Shown here one piece after another: positions 19,764 through 28,070 of a DNA stretch of 64,000 nucleotides. The translations under genes were made by a program, and so were the position numbers. The notes beneath the pieces were generated by a model that saw nothing but the letters and a program-made list of their open reading frames with translations, was not told the DNA's origin and made no database searches. The first letter of the stretch is position 1. The number at the start of each line of letters is the position of its first letter. This DNA comes from Cyanobium sp. NIES-981. Its GTDB lineage: Bacteria > Cyanobacteriota > Cyanobacteriia > PCC-6307 > Cyanobiaceae. The stretch lies in the NCBI GenBank assembly GCA_945901765.1, contig CAMDLO010000003.1, positions 1 through 64,000 of the forward strand, written 5' to 3'.

Positions 19764-20834
19764 ATGATGCCCGACACTCCCACGACAGGCGGCCCCATGC
19801 CCAGCGGCGACGAGGGCCAGCTGCTGCCGATCCCCGATCCCGCCGAATCAGCCCGTCTGCTGGGCTCCGCCAACCAGGCCGCGGCCGGCGAGGGGTTCCG
19901 CTCCGGTTTTGTGGCCCTGATCGGCCGGCCGAACGTGGGCAAGAGCACCCTGCTGAACCAGCTGGTGGGGCAAAAGGTGGCGATCACCTCGCCGGTGGCC
20001 CAGACCACCCGCAACAGGTTGCGCGCGATCCTCACCACCGCCGGGGCCCAGCTGGTGCTGCTCGACACCCCGGGCATCCACAAGCCCCACCACCTGCTGG
20101 GGGAGCGCCTGGTGAAGACGGCGAAAGGGGCGATCGGCGATGTGGATGTGGTGCTGCTGCTGGTGGACGGCAGCGAGCCGGCCGGCCGCGGCGACGGCTT
20201 CATCGTGGAACTGTTGCGCCACTGCCGCGCCCCGGTGCATGTGGCCCTCAACAAACACGACCTGGTCGATCCGGCCCAGGCTGAAGCACTGGCCGCCAGC
20301 TACCGCGAGATGTTGGAGGGTCGGGGCGATTTCGCCGGCCCCACACCTGCCGGCCAGGACCCGCGGCCGCCGCTGGCCTGGCCCCTGCATCCGGTGAGCG
20401 CCCTCACCGGCGCGGGCACCGAGGCCCTGGTGGGGGCCCTGGCGGCCGATCTGCCCGAGGGGCCCCAGCTCTACCCGGCCGACGCGGTGAGCGACCAGCC
20501 CGAGCAGCTGCTGATGGCCGAACTGATCCGCGAGCAGGTGCTCAGCCACACCCGCGAGGAGGTGCCCCACTCGGTGGCGGTGAGCATCGACCGGGTGGTG
20601 GACGACGGCCCCCGCACCGCCGTGCTCGCAACGGTGCTGGTGGAGCGCGCCAGCCAGAAGGGAATCCTGATCGGCAAAGGCGGCCGCATGCTCAAGACCA
20701 TCGGCCAGGGGGCGCGCCTGCAGATGGAGAAGGTGTTCAGCGGGCCGGTGTATCTGGAGCTGTTCGTGAAGGTGGTACCGGGCTGGCGCCGCAGCGCCGC
20801 CCGCCTGGCCGAGCTGGGCTACAGGGGGGAGTGA
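19764..20834 (+). CDS. era: GTPase Era
   Basis: 356 residues. The GTPase domain has GRPNVGKST (about 52-60), DTPG and NKHD. The C-terminal KH domain has GILIGKGGRMLKTIG. Era binds 16S rRNA near its 3' end during 30S maturation. An N-terminal extension of about 45 Pro/Gly-rich residues precedes the conserved FRSGFVALIG core, and a loop insertion (RGDFAGPTPAGQDPRPPLAWP) lengthens the protein beyond the usual 300. Divergent from the diguanylate cyclase gene across a gap of about 105 bp. Confidence 0.95.
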   Translation: MMPDTPTTGGPMPSGDEGQLLPIPDPAESARLLGSANQAAAGEGFRSGFVALIGRPNVGKSTLLNQLVGQKVAITSPVAQTTRNRLRAILTTAGAQLVLLDTPGIHKPHHLLGERLVKTAKGAIGDVDVVLLLVDGSEPAGRGDGFIVELLRHCRAPVHVALNKHDLVDPAQAEALAASYREMLEGRGDFAGPTPAGQDPRPPLAWPLHPVSALTGAGTEALVGALAADLPEGPQLYPADAVSDQPEQLLMAELIREQVLSHTREEVPHSVAVSIDRVVDDGPRTAVLATVLVERASQKGILIGKGGRMLKTIGQGARLQMEKVFSGPVYLELFVKVVPGWRRSAARLAELGYRGE

Positions 20835-20836
20835 GA

Positions 20837-20859
20837 CCGCTGGCTGGCTTGGCCAGCGG
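20837..20859 (+). other. Stem-loop after era without T-run
   Basis: CCGCTGGC and GCCAGCGG form a perfect 8-bp stem around a seven-base loop, 3 bases past the era stop. No T-tract follows, so it may stabilise or process the mRNA end rather than terminate by itself. Confidence 0.45.
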
Positions 20860-20934
20860 GCCTGCTCAGCGGCTCAGGGGCCCCAGGTGGTCTGGCTGGG
20901 CAAGACCAGCCCTGGCGCCTGAGAGAATCCACCG

Positions 20935-21426
20935 ATGACCGACGCAGCCGCCGCCTTTCCGCCCGCCACGATCGAGGCGTTCCTGCGCCTCTGCGCCGGC
21001 GAGTGGATGGGGCTGCGCAGCCGTTTCGCCCTGGATACCGCTCTGGAAGACGAGAACGGCGACGCGTGGCACAGCAGCGAGCGCGGCGAGCTGGTGGTGC
21101 GCTACCTGGAGCCCGAGAACCCCGGAGCCCCTGGCGGCCTGCAGGTGACCCCGCAGGAGGGGGGAGCCCAGCAGCTGCAGTTCAGCGGCGCCGGAGACTT
21201 CACGGTGAACAGCCGCGATGGCGACCGGCAGGGGCGTTGGCGGCTCTGGCCCGACGGCAGCCTGGAGCTCACCCTCTGCACCGGTGGCGACACGGTGCGC
21301 GAGCGGATCTGGTTCACCAAGCCCAACCTGCGGCTGCGCAGCACGGTGGAGAGCCGGGCCGACGGCACACCGGGCCGGGCCAGCTTCAGCTCCGAGATCC
21401 GCCGGGTGAGCCGGCCAGCAGGCTGA
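20935..21426 (+). CDS. CpcS/CpeS-type phycobiliprotein lyase
   Basis: 163 residues. The pattern FLRLCAGEWMGLRSRFAL, WHSSERGELVVRYLEP, GRWRLWPDGSLELTL, RERIWFTKPNLRLRSTV and ASFSSEIRRVSRP matches the CpcS/CpeS lipocalin-like bilin lyases. These attach phycocyanobilin or phycoerythrobilin to cysteines of phycobiliproteins in the cytoplasm. Which subclass (CpcS, CpeS or CpcU) and which bilin cannot be decided by eye. It lies between era and trmD and ends 4 bp before trmD, so it may be co-transcribed with trmD. Its presence implies the organism makes phycobilisomes. Confidence 0.85.
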   Translation: MTDAAAAFPPATIEAFLRLCAGEWMGLRSRFALDTALEDENGDAWHSSERGELVVRYLEPENPGAPGGLQVTPQEGGAQQLQFSGAGDFTVNSRDGDRQGRWRLWPDGSLELTLCTGGDTVRERIWFTKPNLRLRSTVESRADGTPGRASFSSEIRRVSRPAG

Positions 21427-21430
21427 GCCA

Positions 21431-22129
21431 ATGCGCCTGGACGTGGTCAGCCTGGCGCCGGAGGCCTTCGCGCCCCTGCTGAGCCTGGGGGTGATCGGCC
21501 GGGCGTTTGGAGCCGGCATTGCCGCCCTGCACACCCACAACCCGCGCGACTACGCCACCGACAAGTACCGCAAGGTCGACGACGAGCCCTACGGCGGCGG
21601 CGCCGGCATGGTGCTCAAACCGGAGCCGGTCTACGCCGCGGTGGAGGCGATTCCGGTGCTGCCGCGGCGGCGGGTGCTGCTGATGAGCCCCCAGGGCAGG
21701 CCCCTGCAGCAGGCTGACCTGCGCCGCTGGGCCACGGGCACCGACCAGCTGGTGCTGATCTGCGGCCACTACGAGGGCTTCGATGAGCGCATTCGCAGCC
21801 TCGCGGATGAAGAGGTGTCGCTGGGCGATTTCGTGCTCACCGGCGGCGAGCTGCCGGCGGCGGTGATCATCAACGGTGTGGTGCGGCTGCTGCCCGGCAC
21901 GGTGGGCACCCAGGCCTGCCTGGAGGAGGAGAGCCACAGCGCCGGCCTGCTGGAGCACCCCCACTACACCCGCCCCGCCAGCTTCCGGGAGATGGAGGTG
22001 CCGGCGGTGCTGCGCAGCGGCGACCACGGTGCCATCGCCAGCTGGCGCCTCGAGCAGCAGCAGCAGCGCACAGCCGAGCGCCGGCCCGATCTGTATGCGC
22101 GCTGGCAGGAGCAGCAGGCGCAGCAGTAG
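21431..22129 (+). CDS. trmD: tRNA (guanine37-N1)-methyltransferase
   Basis: 232 residues. TrmD methylates G37 next to the anticodon, using S-adenosylmethionine bound in a trefoil knot. [46 protein letters not shown] and the C-terminal [16 protein letters not shown] are all family landmarks. Length is typical. It starts 4 bp after the bilin lyase and stops 4 bp before the next gene, so the three look like an operon. Confidence 0.96.
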   Translation: MRLDVVSLAPEAFAPLLSLGVIGRAFGAGIAALHTHNPRDYATDKYRKVDDEPYGGGAGMVLKPEPVYAAVEAIPVLPRRRVLLMSPQGRPLQQADLRRWATGTDQLVLICGHYEGFDERIRSLADEEVSLGDFVLTGGELPAAVIINGVVRLLPGTVGTQACLEEESHSAGLLEHPHYTRPASFREMEVPAVLRSGDHGAIASWRLEQQQQRTAERRPDLYARWQEQQAQQ

Positions 22130-22133
22130 CGCC

Positions 22134-22535
22134 ATGCTGGACGTCCCCCACGCTGCCCGGCCGGCGATGCTGCTCACCACCACACCCAGCCTGGAGGGGC
22201 GGCCGATCCGCCACTACCTGGGTCTGGTGCACGGCGAGACGATTCTCGGCGCCAACCTGTTCCGCGACATCCTCGCCTCGATCCGCGACCTGGTGGGGGG
22301 GCGCGCCCGGGCCTACGAAACCACCCTGGTGCGGGCTCGGGAGATGGCGCTGGAGGAGCTCAGCCGGCGGGCGCGGCTGCTGGGTGCCGATGCGGTGGTG
22401 GGTGTGCGGATCGACGTGGAGGTGCTCGGTCAGGCGGGCGGCATGCTGATGGCCTGCGCGACCGGCACGGCGGTGAACCTGGGCCCAGCCGGGCCCCAGC
22501 CGCTGCCAGCGCCCGGCCTGCCCCCCGCCCCCTGA
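22134..22535 (+). CDS. YbjQ/UPF0145 family protein
   Basis: 133 residues from ATG 22134, or 122 from ATG 22167, where the conserved family start [14 protein letters not shown] lies. The core [54 protein letters not shown] is the YbjQ (DUF74) fold, a pentameric small protein of unknown function. It ends in a Pro-rich tail of about 15 residues. It sits 4 bp behind trmD. No membrane segment. Confidence 0.87.
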   Translation: MLDVPHAARPAMLLTTTPSLEGRPIRHYLGLVHGETILGANLFRDILASIRDLVGGRARAYETTLVRAREMALEELSRRARLLGADAVVGVRIDVEVLGQAGGMLMACATGTAVNLGPAGPQPLPAPGLPPAP

Positions 22536-22545
22536 GGGTTTCCGC

Positions 22546-23460
22546 TCAGCTCTTGCCGGTCTGCAGCCCCCGCAGCGCCGCCAGCAGCGCCGCCGGGCTC
22601 TGGGGATCCACCATCAGCACGCTGCCGCCCTTGGCCTGGGCCATCGCCTCGCCCATCGCCATCCAGTCACCGGCCAGCAGCAGGCGCATCGCTTCGGCGG
22701 CGGCCGGACTGGCCTGGATCGCCTCCGCCAGGCGGGTGGCGGCATCGGCGCGGGCCTGCGCCAGCAGGGCCTGCTGCTTGGCCTGAGCCTCGGCCTCCAG
22801 CACCAGCGCCTCCTGCTTGGCCCTGGCGTCGAGCACCAGCGCCTCAGCCCGGCCGCGGGCGGCGTTGAGCTGCGACTCGCGCTCCCCTTCAGAGCGCAGG
22901 ATGGCGGCCCGTTTCTCCCGTTCGGCGGTCATCTGCTGCTCCATCGCCTGCTGCACGCCAGGGGATGGGTGGATATCGCGCAGCTCCACCCGGGTCACCT
23001 TCACGCCCCAGGGATCGGTGGCCTGATCCAGCTCCTTCAGCAGCACTTCGTTCACCTCGCTGCGGGTGGTGAAGGTCTGATCGAGGTCGAGCTTGCCCAT
23101 CTCGGCGCGGATCTGGGTGAGCACCAGGTTCACCATCGCCGACTGCAGGTTGTCGACGGCGTAGTAGGCGCGGGCATGCTCCAGCAGCTGCCAGTACACC
23201 ACCGCATCCACCTCGATGGCCACGTTGTCGCGGGTGATGCACTGCTGGGGCGGAATGTCGAGCACCCGCTCCTTGAGCGACTCGTGGCTCACCACCTTCT
23301 CCAGCACCGGCAGGACGAACGACAGCCCCGGCTGCAGCTGGCGGTCGTACTTGCCGAGGCGCTCCACCAGCCGCGACTGGCCGCCACTGGTGACCTTCAC
23401 ACTGTTGATGCCGAGCACGGCCATCACCGCCAGGGCCGGCAGACCAAGGAAGACATCCAT
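22546..23460 (-). CDS. Stomatin/paraslipin SPFH-domain protein
   Basis: 304 residues from ATG 23460. An N-terminal hydrophobic segment (about 3-20) anchors the protein. The SPFH/band 7 domain (about 22-200) has GLSFVLPVLEKV, LKERVLDIPPQQCITRDNVAIEVDAVVYWQ and LRDIHPSPGVQQAMEQQMTAEREKRAAIL, and is followed by a long Ala/Glu/Gln coiled coil that drives oligomerisation. Such proteins scaffold membrane microdomains and often pair with NfeD. A NfeD-like gene is divergently adjacent, 62 bp away. An upstream in-frame start at 23502 is less likely because residues 15 onward match the family start. Confidence 0.92.
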   Translation of the reverse strand: MDVFLGLPALAVMAVLGINSVKVTSGGQSRLVERLGKYDRQLQPGLSFVLPVLEKVVSHESLKERVLDIPPQQCITRDNVAIEVDAVVYWQLLEHARAYYAVDNLQSAMVNLVLTQIRAEMGKLDLDQTFTTRSEVNEVLLKELDQATDPWGVKVTRVELRDIHPSPGVQQAMEQQMTAEREKRAAILRSEGERESQLNAARGRAEALVLDARAKQEALVLEAEAQAKQQALLAQARADAATRLAEAIQASPAAAEAMRLLLAGDWMAMGEAMAQAKGGSVLMVDPQSPAALLAALRGLQTGKS

Positions 23461-23522
23461 CGGAATCGCCCCGCTGCAGATCCCGCCCAGGCTAGGCAGC
23501 ATGGTCTGAGCTGACTGCAGCC

Positions 23523-24011
23523 ATGGCCCCGCTCCTCGCCCTGCCTCCCGCCCTGCTCTGGCTGGCGCTCGGCCTGGCCATGCTGGCCATCGAGGCCCTC
23601 GGCGCGGAGTTCGACGGCCTGCTGGCCGCGGCCCTGGCCTGCCTGAGTCTGTCGGTGACCACGGCCCTGCTGCCCCTGGCCGCAGCCGTTCAGGTGCTGG
23701 CCTTCATCACCCTCACCGGCCTGCTGCTGCTGGCGCTGCAGCGCTGGTCGCAGCGGCGGCGGGAGCGGGCGATCCCTCCGGCGGCGACGGCCGGTGAGGC
23801 CACGGTGATCAGCGGCTTCGACGGCCCGACTCCTGAGCGGGGCCGGGTGCGCTGGCAGGGCCAGAGCTGGGCGGCGGAGGCCCTCGACACCCCTGAGGCC
23901 CTGGGCCCCGGAAAGCCGGTGCTGGTGATGGGCCGGGAGGGCAACCGCCTGCAGGTGATGGCCCTCTCCCCCGGATCAGGCCCGGCGGGCGAGGATCGCT
24001 CCGCCACCTGA
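23523..24011 (+). CDS. NfeD-like membrane protein
   Basis: 162 residues. Two to three membrane helices in the first 80 residues (PPALLWLALGLAMLAIEALG and onward to ITLTGLLLLALQRW) are followed by a short soluble OB-fold-like domain (EATVISGFDGPTPERGRVRWQGQSWAAEAL, KPVLVMGREGNRLQVM). This is the short, protease-less NfeD type. NfeD proteins partner with SPFH proteins; the stomatin gene is divergently placed next to it, supporting the assignment. The shared 62-bp region must hold both promoters. Confidence 0.85.
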   Translation: MAPLLALPPALLWLALGLAMLAIEALGAEFDGLLAAALACLSLSVTTALLPLAAAVQVLAFITLTGLLLLALQRWSQRRRERAIPPAATAGEATVISGFDGPTPERGRVRWQGQSWAAEALDTPEALGPGKPVLVMGREGNRLQVMALSPGSGPAGEDRSAT

Positions 24012-24035
24012 CATCAGCGTTCCGCCGGGGTCCCC

Positions 24036-24533
24036 ATGGAGCTGCGCATCGGCAACGGCTACGACATCCACCGGCTGGTGCCCGGCCGCCCCCTGATCCT
24101 CGGCGGGCAGAGGCTCGACCATCCCGCCGGCCTGGGGCTGGACGGCCACAGCGACGCTGACGTGCTTGTGCATGCCGTGATGGACGCCCTGCTGGGCGCC
24201 CTGTCGCTGGGCGACATCGGTCGCTGGTTCCCCCCGGACGACCCCCGCTGGCTGGGGGCCGACAGCCTGCAGCTGCTCGAACAGGTGGTCGCTCTGGTGA
24301 GCGAGCGGGGCTGGCAGGTGGTGAATGTCGACAGCGTGGTGGTGGCGGAGCGGCCGAAGCTGCGCCCCCACATCGCGGCGATGCGCGCAGCAATCGCCTC
24401 CAGCATGGGGCTGACGCCGGAGCAGGTGGGGGTGAAAGCCACCACCAACGAAGGCCTGGGGGCTGAAGGGCGCGAGGAGGGGATCTCCTGCCAGGCCGTG
24501 GCGCTGCTGATGCGACAGGCGGTGGCACGCTGA
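24036..24533 (+). CDS. ispF: 2-C-methyl-D-erythritol 2,4-cyclodiphosphate synthase
   Basis: 165 residues. IspF cyclises CDP-methylerythritol 2-phosphate in the plastid-type MEP isoprenoid pathway, which feeds carotenoids, chlorophyll phytyl chains and quinones. The metal ligands are in GYDIHRL (Asp/His) and in [20 protein letters not shown] (His). [14 protein letters not shown] and the C-terminal [20 protein letters not shown] complete the signature. It follows the nfeD-like gene by 24 bp. Confidence 0.97.
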   Translation: MELRIGNGYDIHRLVPGRPLILGGQRLDHPAGLGLDGHSDADVLVHAVMDALLGALSLGDIGRWFPPDDPRWLGADSLQLLEQVVALVSERGWQVVNVDSVVVAERPKLRPHIAAMRAAIASSMGLTPEQVGVKATTNEGLGAEGREEGISCQAVALLMRQAVAR

Positions 24534-24559
24534 GAGCCACCGGCGCCGGGTCCCACTTC

Positions 24560-25033
24560 ATGGCTCGATCCGTTCACTCCTCCCCGACGGGCCGGATCCA
24601 TCGGCTTTTCCTTAGGGTTGCGAGCCTTTGGCTGGCAGGGATGCTGCTGCTGATCTCACCCCCATCGGCCAGCGCCGCCCGGGCCACCGGCTCGGGGGGA
24701 CCTGAAGGCGTGCAGATCGAGGTGGTGGAGCATCTGCGGCTGAAGGTGCCGGCGGCGGCTCGGCAGGCCTGGCTGGAGGCGGAACAGGGCAGCTGGGAGC
24801 CCTGGCTGCAGCGCCAGGCCGGCTTCCTCGGGCGTCAGCTGCTCTGGGATCCCGAGCGAGAAGAGGGCACCCTGCTGATTCACTGGGCCAGCCGCGAGCA
24901 GTGGCAGGCGATCCCACCTGCGGAGGTGGAACGGGTGCAGCGGCGCTTTGAGCAGCTGGCGCGTCGCCACACTGGCCGGGGACTGGCCAACCCCTTTCCG
25001 CTCACCCATCAGGGGGAGCTGGTACCGCAGTGA
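24560..25033 (+). CDS. TIGR03792-type secreted cyanobacterial protein
   Basis: 157 residues with a hydrophobic leader (about 15-40, VASLWLAGMLLLISPPSASA), so exported. The rest (IEVVEHLRLKVPAAARQAWLEAEQGSWEPWLQRQAGFLGRQLLWDPEREEGTLLIHWASREQWQAIP) resembles the uncharacterised cyanobacterial family TIGR03792, with a dimeric ferredoxin-like/ABM-type pattern. Function unknown. Its stop overlaps the GTG start of the methyltransferase (GTGA), so it heads a three-gene operon with that gene and larB. Confidence 0.75.
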   Translation: MARSVHSSPTGRIHRLFLRVASLWLAGMLLLISPPSASAARATGSGGPEGVQIEVVEHLRLKVPAAARQAWLEAEQGSWEPWLQRQAGFLGRQLLWDPEREEGTLLIHWASREQWQAIPPAEVERVQRRFEQLARRHTGRGLANPFPLTHQGELVPQ

Positions 25034-25977
25034 GCCCCAGCCCCCGCCACGGTCAGGGGCCTGGCCAACCCGACTACGTGCTCGGCAGCCACGGCGCTGA
25101 GCACGCGCGGCTCGGTCGCCAGCACGCCATCTGGCGGGACGAGGCGATGGCCGCCTGGCAGCGAGCGGGATTCGGCAGGGGGCAGTGGCTGCTGGACCTG
25201 GGCAGCGGTCCCGGCTTCGCCAGCGCCGACCTGGCTGCGCTGGTGGGCCCCGACGGCCGGGTGCTTGGTCTCGACAGCGCCCGCCGCTTCGTGGCGGCGG
25301 CGAAGCAGCTGGCGCAGGAGCGGGGGCTGAGCCAGCTGGAGACCCACTGCATCGATCTGGCCAGTCCCGATGACTGGCGGACCCTGAATCTGCCAGCACG
25401 CCGCTGGCATGGGGCCTGGTGCCGCTGGCTGGCGATGTTCCTGCCGCGCCTTGATCCCCTGCTCGATCTGGTGCAGCACAGCCTGCGGCCTGGCGGCCGC
25501 CTGGTGCTGCATGAATACATTCGGTGGGACACGTTCAGCGTTCACCCTGGCGGCACCGAGCTGCGGCGGTTCATGGCGCGCTGCATCGACCACTGGCGGG
25601 CCCACGGCGGCGATCCGGACGTGGCCTCGCGCCTGCCCGCCCTGCTGGAAGCCCGAGGCCTGCGGTTGCTGAACTGCCGCAGCCTGCTGGCCTGCTCGCC
25701 CACCAGCGGCGCCAAGACCCGCTGGCTGCTCGACTTTGTGGGCTCCTACGGACCCCAGCTGCAGGCGAACGGCATCTGGAGTGAGGCCGAGCAGAGCGCG
25801 CTGACGGCTGAACTGGCCGAGGCCCGGCAGCGCACCAGCCTCTGGCTCACCCCGGCCCTGGTGGAGATGGTGTGGGAGCAGCCGGGACAGCAGACCCTGC
25901 CCGAGGCGGCTGTGGCTGCAACGGCCGGGGTTGGGGCCGGGGTTGGGGTTGGGGCCGGGGTTGAGGGCGAACGATGA
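25030..25977 (+). CDS. Class I SAM-dependent methyltransferase
   Basis: 315 residues. The SAM-binding motif LLDLGSGPGFASADLA (about 54-69) and the acidic strand VLGLDSARRF define a class I fold of the UbiE/menaquinone-like type. Motif IV/V segments are WHGAWCRWLAMFLP and LRPGGRLVLHEYI. The substrate is not identifiable. The C-terminal 25 residues are a low-complexity AAVAATAGVGAGVGVGAG-type run encoded by the G4 repeat. GTG start overlaps the previous stop, and ATGA overlaps larB at the end, so translation of all three genes is coupled. Confidence 0.82.
   Translation: MSPSPRHGQGPGQPDYVLGSHGAEHARLGRQHAIWRDEAMAAWQRAGFGRGQWLLDLGSGPGFASADLAALVGPDGRVLGLDSARRFVAAAKQLAQERGLSQLETHCIDLASPDDWRTLNLPARRWHGAWCRWLAMFLPRLDPLLDLVQHSLRPGGRLVLHEYIRWDTFSVHPGGTELRRFMARCIDHWRAHGGDPDVASRLPALLEARGLRLLNCRSLLACSPTSGAKTRWLLDFVGSYGPQLQANGIWSEAEQSALTAELAEARQRTSLWLTPALVEMVWEQPGQQTLPEAAVAATAGVGAGVGVGAGVEGER
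25927..25960 (+). promoter_or_regulatory. Six GGGG runs upstream of larB (G-quadruplex candidate)
   Basis: Six runs of exactly four G (25927, 25933, 25939, 25945, 25951, 25957), each separated by two bases (TT, CC, TT, TT, CC), end 13 bases before the larB ATG. They encode the Gly/Val tail of the methyltransferase. The mRNA strand is the G-rich strand, so an RNA quadruplex could mask the larB ribosome binding site. Confidence 0.7.
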
Positions 25978-26687
25978 GCGTGCAGCCCGACGAGCCCCTG
26001 CAGCACCGGCTCGATCTGCAGCGGCGGCAACGGCTCGGCATGGTGGAAGCGATCTGGGGGGAGCACAAGAGCGCCGAGCAGATCGCGGCGATCTGCATCA
26101 CGCTGCTCGCCGCCGATGAACTGGTGCTGGCCACCCGGGTGGACAGCGCCAAGGCCGACGCCGTGCTCGGCCTGCTGCACTGCGACGGGGGCAGCGGTCC
26201 AGTGCGCTATCACCAGGCTGCCCGCTGTCTTGTCAGCGCGGCCATGCCACCGCTCCGGCCCTCCGCTGGATCAGTGGCGGTGCTGGCCGGCGGCACATCC
26301 GATCTGGCCGTGGCCAGCGAGGCCGCCCTGGCCCTGGCCTGCCACGGCATTGGCGCTGAGCTGGTGCTCGATGTGGGCGTGGCTGGGCTGCACCGCCTGC
26401 TGAATCAGCTGGAGCAGCTGGGCGGCGCCTCGGTGCTGATCGCCTGCGCCGGCATGGAGGGGGCGCTGCCGACGGTGCTGGCCGGCCTGCTGCCCCAGCC
26501 GGTGATCGCGGTACCGGTCAGCGTTGGCTACGGCGTGAGCCAGGGGGGTGTTGCAGCCCTGCACGGCATGCTGGCCAGCTGTGCCCCAGGGCTGTGTGTC
26601 GTCAACATCGACAACGGCTACGGCGCGGCGATGGCCGCGCTGCGGATCCTCGGGATCAGAGATGCTGGAGATCCGGGTAGGCGGTGA
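25974..26687 (+). CDS. larB: LarB-like/NCAIR mutase (PurE)-related protein
   Basis: 237 residues. The N-terminal region (GMVEAIWGEHKSAEQIAAI) and the PurE-like core (VAVLAGGTSDLAVASEAALALACHG, DVGVAGLHRLL, VLIACAGMEGALPTVLAGLL, PVIAVPVSVGYG) match LarB. LarB carboxylates and hydrolyses nicotinic acid adenine dinucleotide to start synthesis of the nickel-pincer nucleotide cofactor. LarC, LarE and a lactate racemase are not in the window, so the cofactor pathway or the partner enzyme is unproven here. ATGA overlap with the methyltransferase. The 3' end overlaps convergent DUF1517 by 32 bp. Confidence 0.85.
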   Translation: MSVQPDEPLQHRLDLQRRQRLGMVEAIWGEHKSAEQIAAICITLLAADELVLATRVDSAKADAVLGLLHCDGGSGPVRYHQAARCLVSAAMPPLRPSAGSVAVLAGGTSDLAVASEAALALACHGIGAELVLDVGVAGLHRLLNQLEQLGGASVLIACAGMEGALPTVLAGLLPQPVIAVPVSVGYGVSQGGVAALHGMLASCAPGLCVVNIDNGYGAAMAALRILGIRDAGDPGRR

Positions 26688-27645
26688 GCAGTTCCTCGGT
26701 GCTCAGCACCTCGCCGGCGCCATCGGGCTGCCAGATCACCTCCACCGCCAGCAGATCGGTGGAGGAGAGCCCGCCGAGCACCTGCAGGGAGGCGCGCAGC
26801 GCTTCGGCGCTGGCGGCACCGGGGAGGGTGAAGCGCTGACGGCTGGCCGCCAGGATGGTCACAACGATGAAATCGCTGGCCGCGTCGCTGTCGCCGGCTC
26901 TGGTGATGGCGGCTGCAGCGGCCGGATCGGCGCGGCGGCCCGACACATTGGTGGTGAGTTCAGCAGACAGTTTGCTGCGCTCGGCCATCGACAGACGATT
27001 GAAGGTGCCTTCGGCGGTGGCGAAGGGCACTTCACCCCGCTCAGCAAGCGCATAGACCCAGAGATCGGGATGGCGCAGGAGCGCCAGCGTGGTCTCCTGA
27101 AGCACCACCTGCAGGCCGCTGCTGCTGCCGGTATCGGCCGATGCGGCCAGGCGACGCAGATCCGTCTGCAACTGGCGAGCGGAAGCAAGCAGTCCGACCT
27201 GCAGCTGCACCATGCTCACCGGCCCGTCGACGCGGGCCAGGCCGCCGCCGCCGTTGTCGCCGCTGCCGCCGCCGCGCAGAGCATTGGTCACCAGACCGAT
27301 CACGGCCATCAGCACCAGGAAACCGAGCAGGCCGCCGCCACCGAAGCCAACGAAGGGAATGATGAACGGGAAGCCGATTCCACCACCGCCATAGCCGCCG
27401 CCATACCCGCCGTAGCCGCCGCGATAGCCACCGCCGTAACCGCCGGTTCCGCCGCCATACCCACCGCGATAGCTGCCACCGCCGCCATAGCTGCGGGGAA
27501 CGGATGGGGCCGAGCGGAAGTTGCCACCGCCGATACGGCCCCCACTTGCCGCCTGAACGGGTCCGGGCTGCCAGAGCAGCAGGCCCAGCACCAGCACGGG
27601 AAGGGCCAGACGGGCAAGGGCGCGTCTCAGCACGGAGGTGGGCAA
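26656..27645 (-). CDS. DUF1517 glycine-rich membrane protein
   Basis: 329 residues. A signal peptide (about 8-32, ending VQAASGG) is followed by a Gly/Tyr/Arg-rich stretch of about 60 residues (repeated YGGGY and YRGGY units), a membrane helix (about 105-122, GGLLGFLVLMAVIGLVTNAL) and a conserved domain (MVQLQVGLLASARQLQTDLRRLA through VIWQPDGAGEVLSTEELLTAYPDLQ). This layout is DUF1517, found in cyanobacteria and plastids; a thylakoid or envelope location is likely and the function unknown. Start TTG 27645, or GTG 27633. The C-terminus is antisense to the end of larB. Confidence 0.85.
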   Translation of the reverse strand: MPTSVLRRALARLALPVLVLGLLLWQPGPVQAASGGRIGGGNFRSAPSVPRSYGGGGSYRGGYGGGTGGYGGGYRGGYGGYGGGYGGGGIGFPFIIPFVGFGGGGLLGFLVLMAVIGLVTNALRGGGSGDNGGGGLARVDGPVSMVQLQVGLLASARQLQTDLRRLAASADTGSSSGLQVVLQETTLALLRHPDLWVYALAERGEVPFATAEGTFNRLSMAERSKLSAELTTNVSGRRADPAAAAAITRAGDSDAASDFIVVTILAASRQRFTLPGAASAEALRASLQVLGGLSSTDLLAVEVIWQPDGAGEVLSTEELLTAYPDLQHL

Positions 27646-27681
27646 GGGAAGTGGGCGCGGGGCCGCAGATGCCCTTGAAAT

Positions 27682-27930
27682 CTAGGTACCACCCCCCACG
27701 ATGGTGACCACCTCAAGGCAGTCGGATTCCTGCACCATCCGGCCGGACCAGTGGGAGCGAGGCAGGATGTCGCCGTTGTACTCGACCACCACCAGGCGGG
27801 GGTCGTAGCCCAGGGCGACAAGCGCCTGCTCCAGCGTCAGGCCGGCGGCGCAGGCGCGCTGCTCCCCGTTGACCTGCAGGGTGAGCGGCGGGCCGGAGCG
27901 AGGCGGTGGGGGTGCGGGAACGGAGCCCAT
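27682..27930 (-). CDS. thiS: Sulfur carrier protein ThiS
   Basis: 82 residues from ATG 27930. The ubiquitin-like fold shows LQVNGEQRACAAGLTLEQALVALG, VVVEYNGDILPRSHW and the C-terminal DCLEVVTIVGGG. ThiS donates sulfur to the thiazole ring of thiamine through a C-terminal thiocarboxylate. The family normally ends in Gly-Gly, but here a Thr codon follows the glycines before the TAG stop. It lies on the same strand downstream of thiE, separated by 140 bp, consistent with a thiamine cluster. An open frame extends upstream to 28053 but those residues are not family-like. Confidence 0.9.
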   Translation of the reverse strand: MGSVPAPPPPRSGPPLTLQVNGEQRACAAGLTLEQALVALGYDPRLVVVEYNGDILPRSHWSGRMVQESDCLEVVTIVGGGT

Positions 27931-28070
27931 GGCTGCAATCGCTGTGAGGTCATGCTGGCTGAACGGCCGGCCCTGCTGCCCGGCATTGCCGCGCAGCACT
28001 ACGGCGCAGCACTGGGACTCAGCACTGCGGCTCAGGTCTGCTCCTCGGCACATCTCCTCAGCACCGCGCC

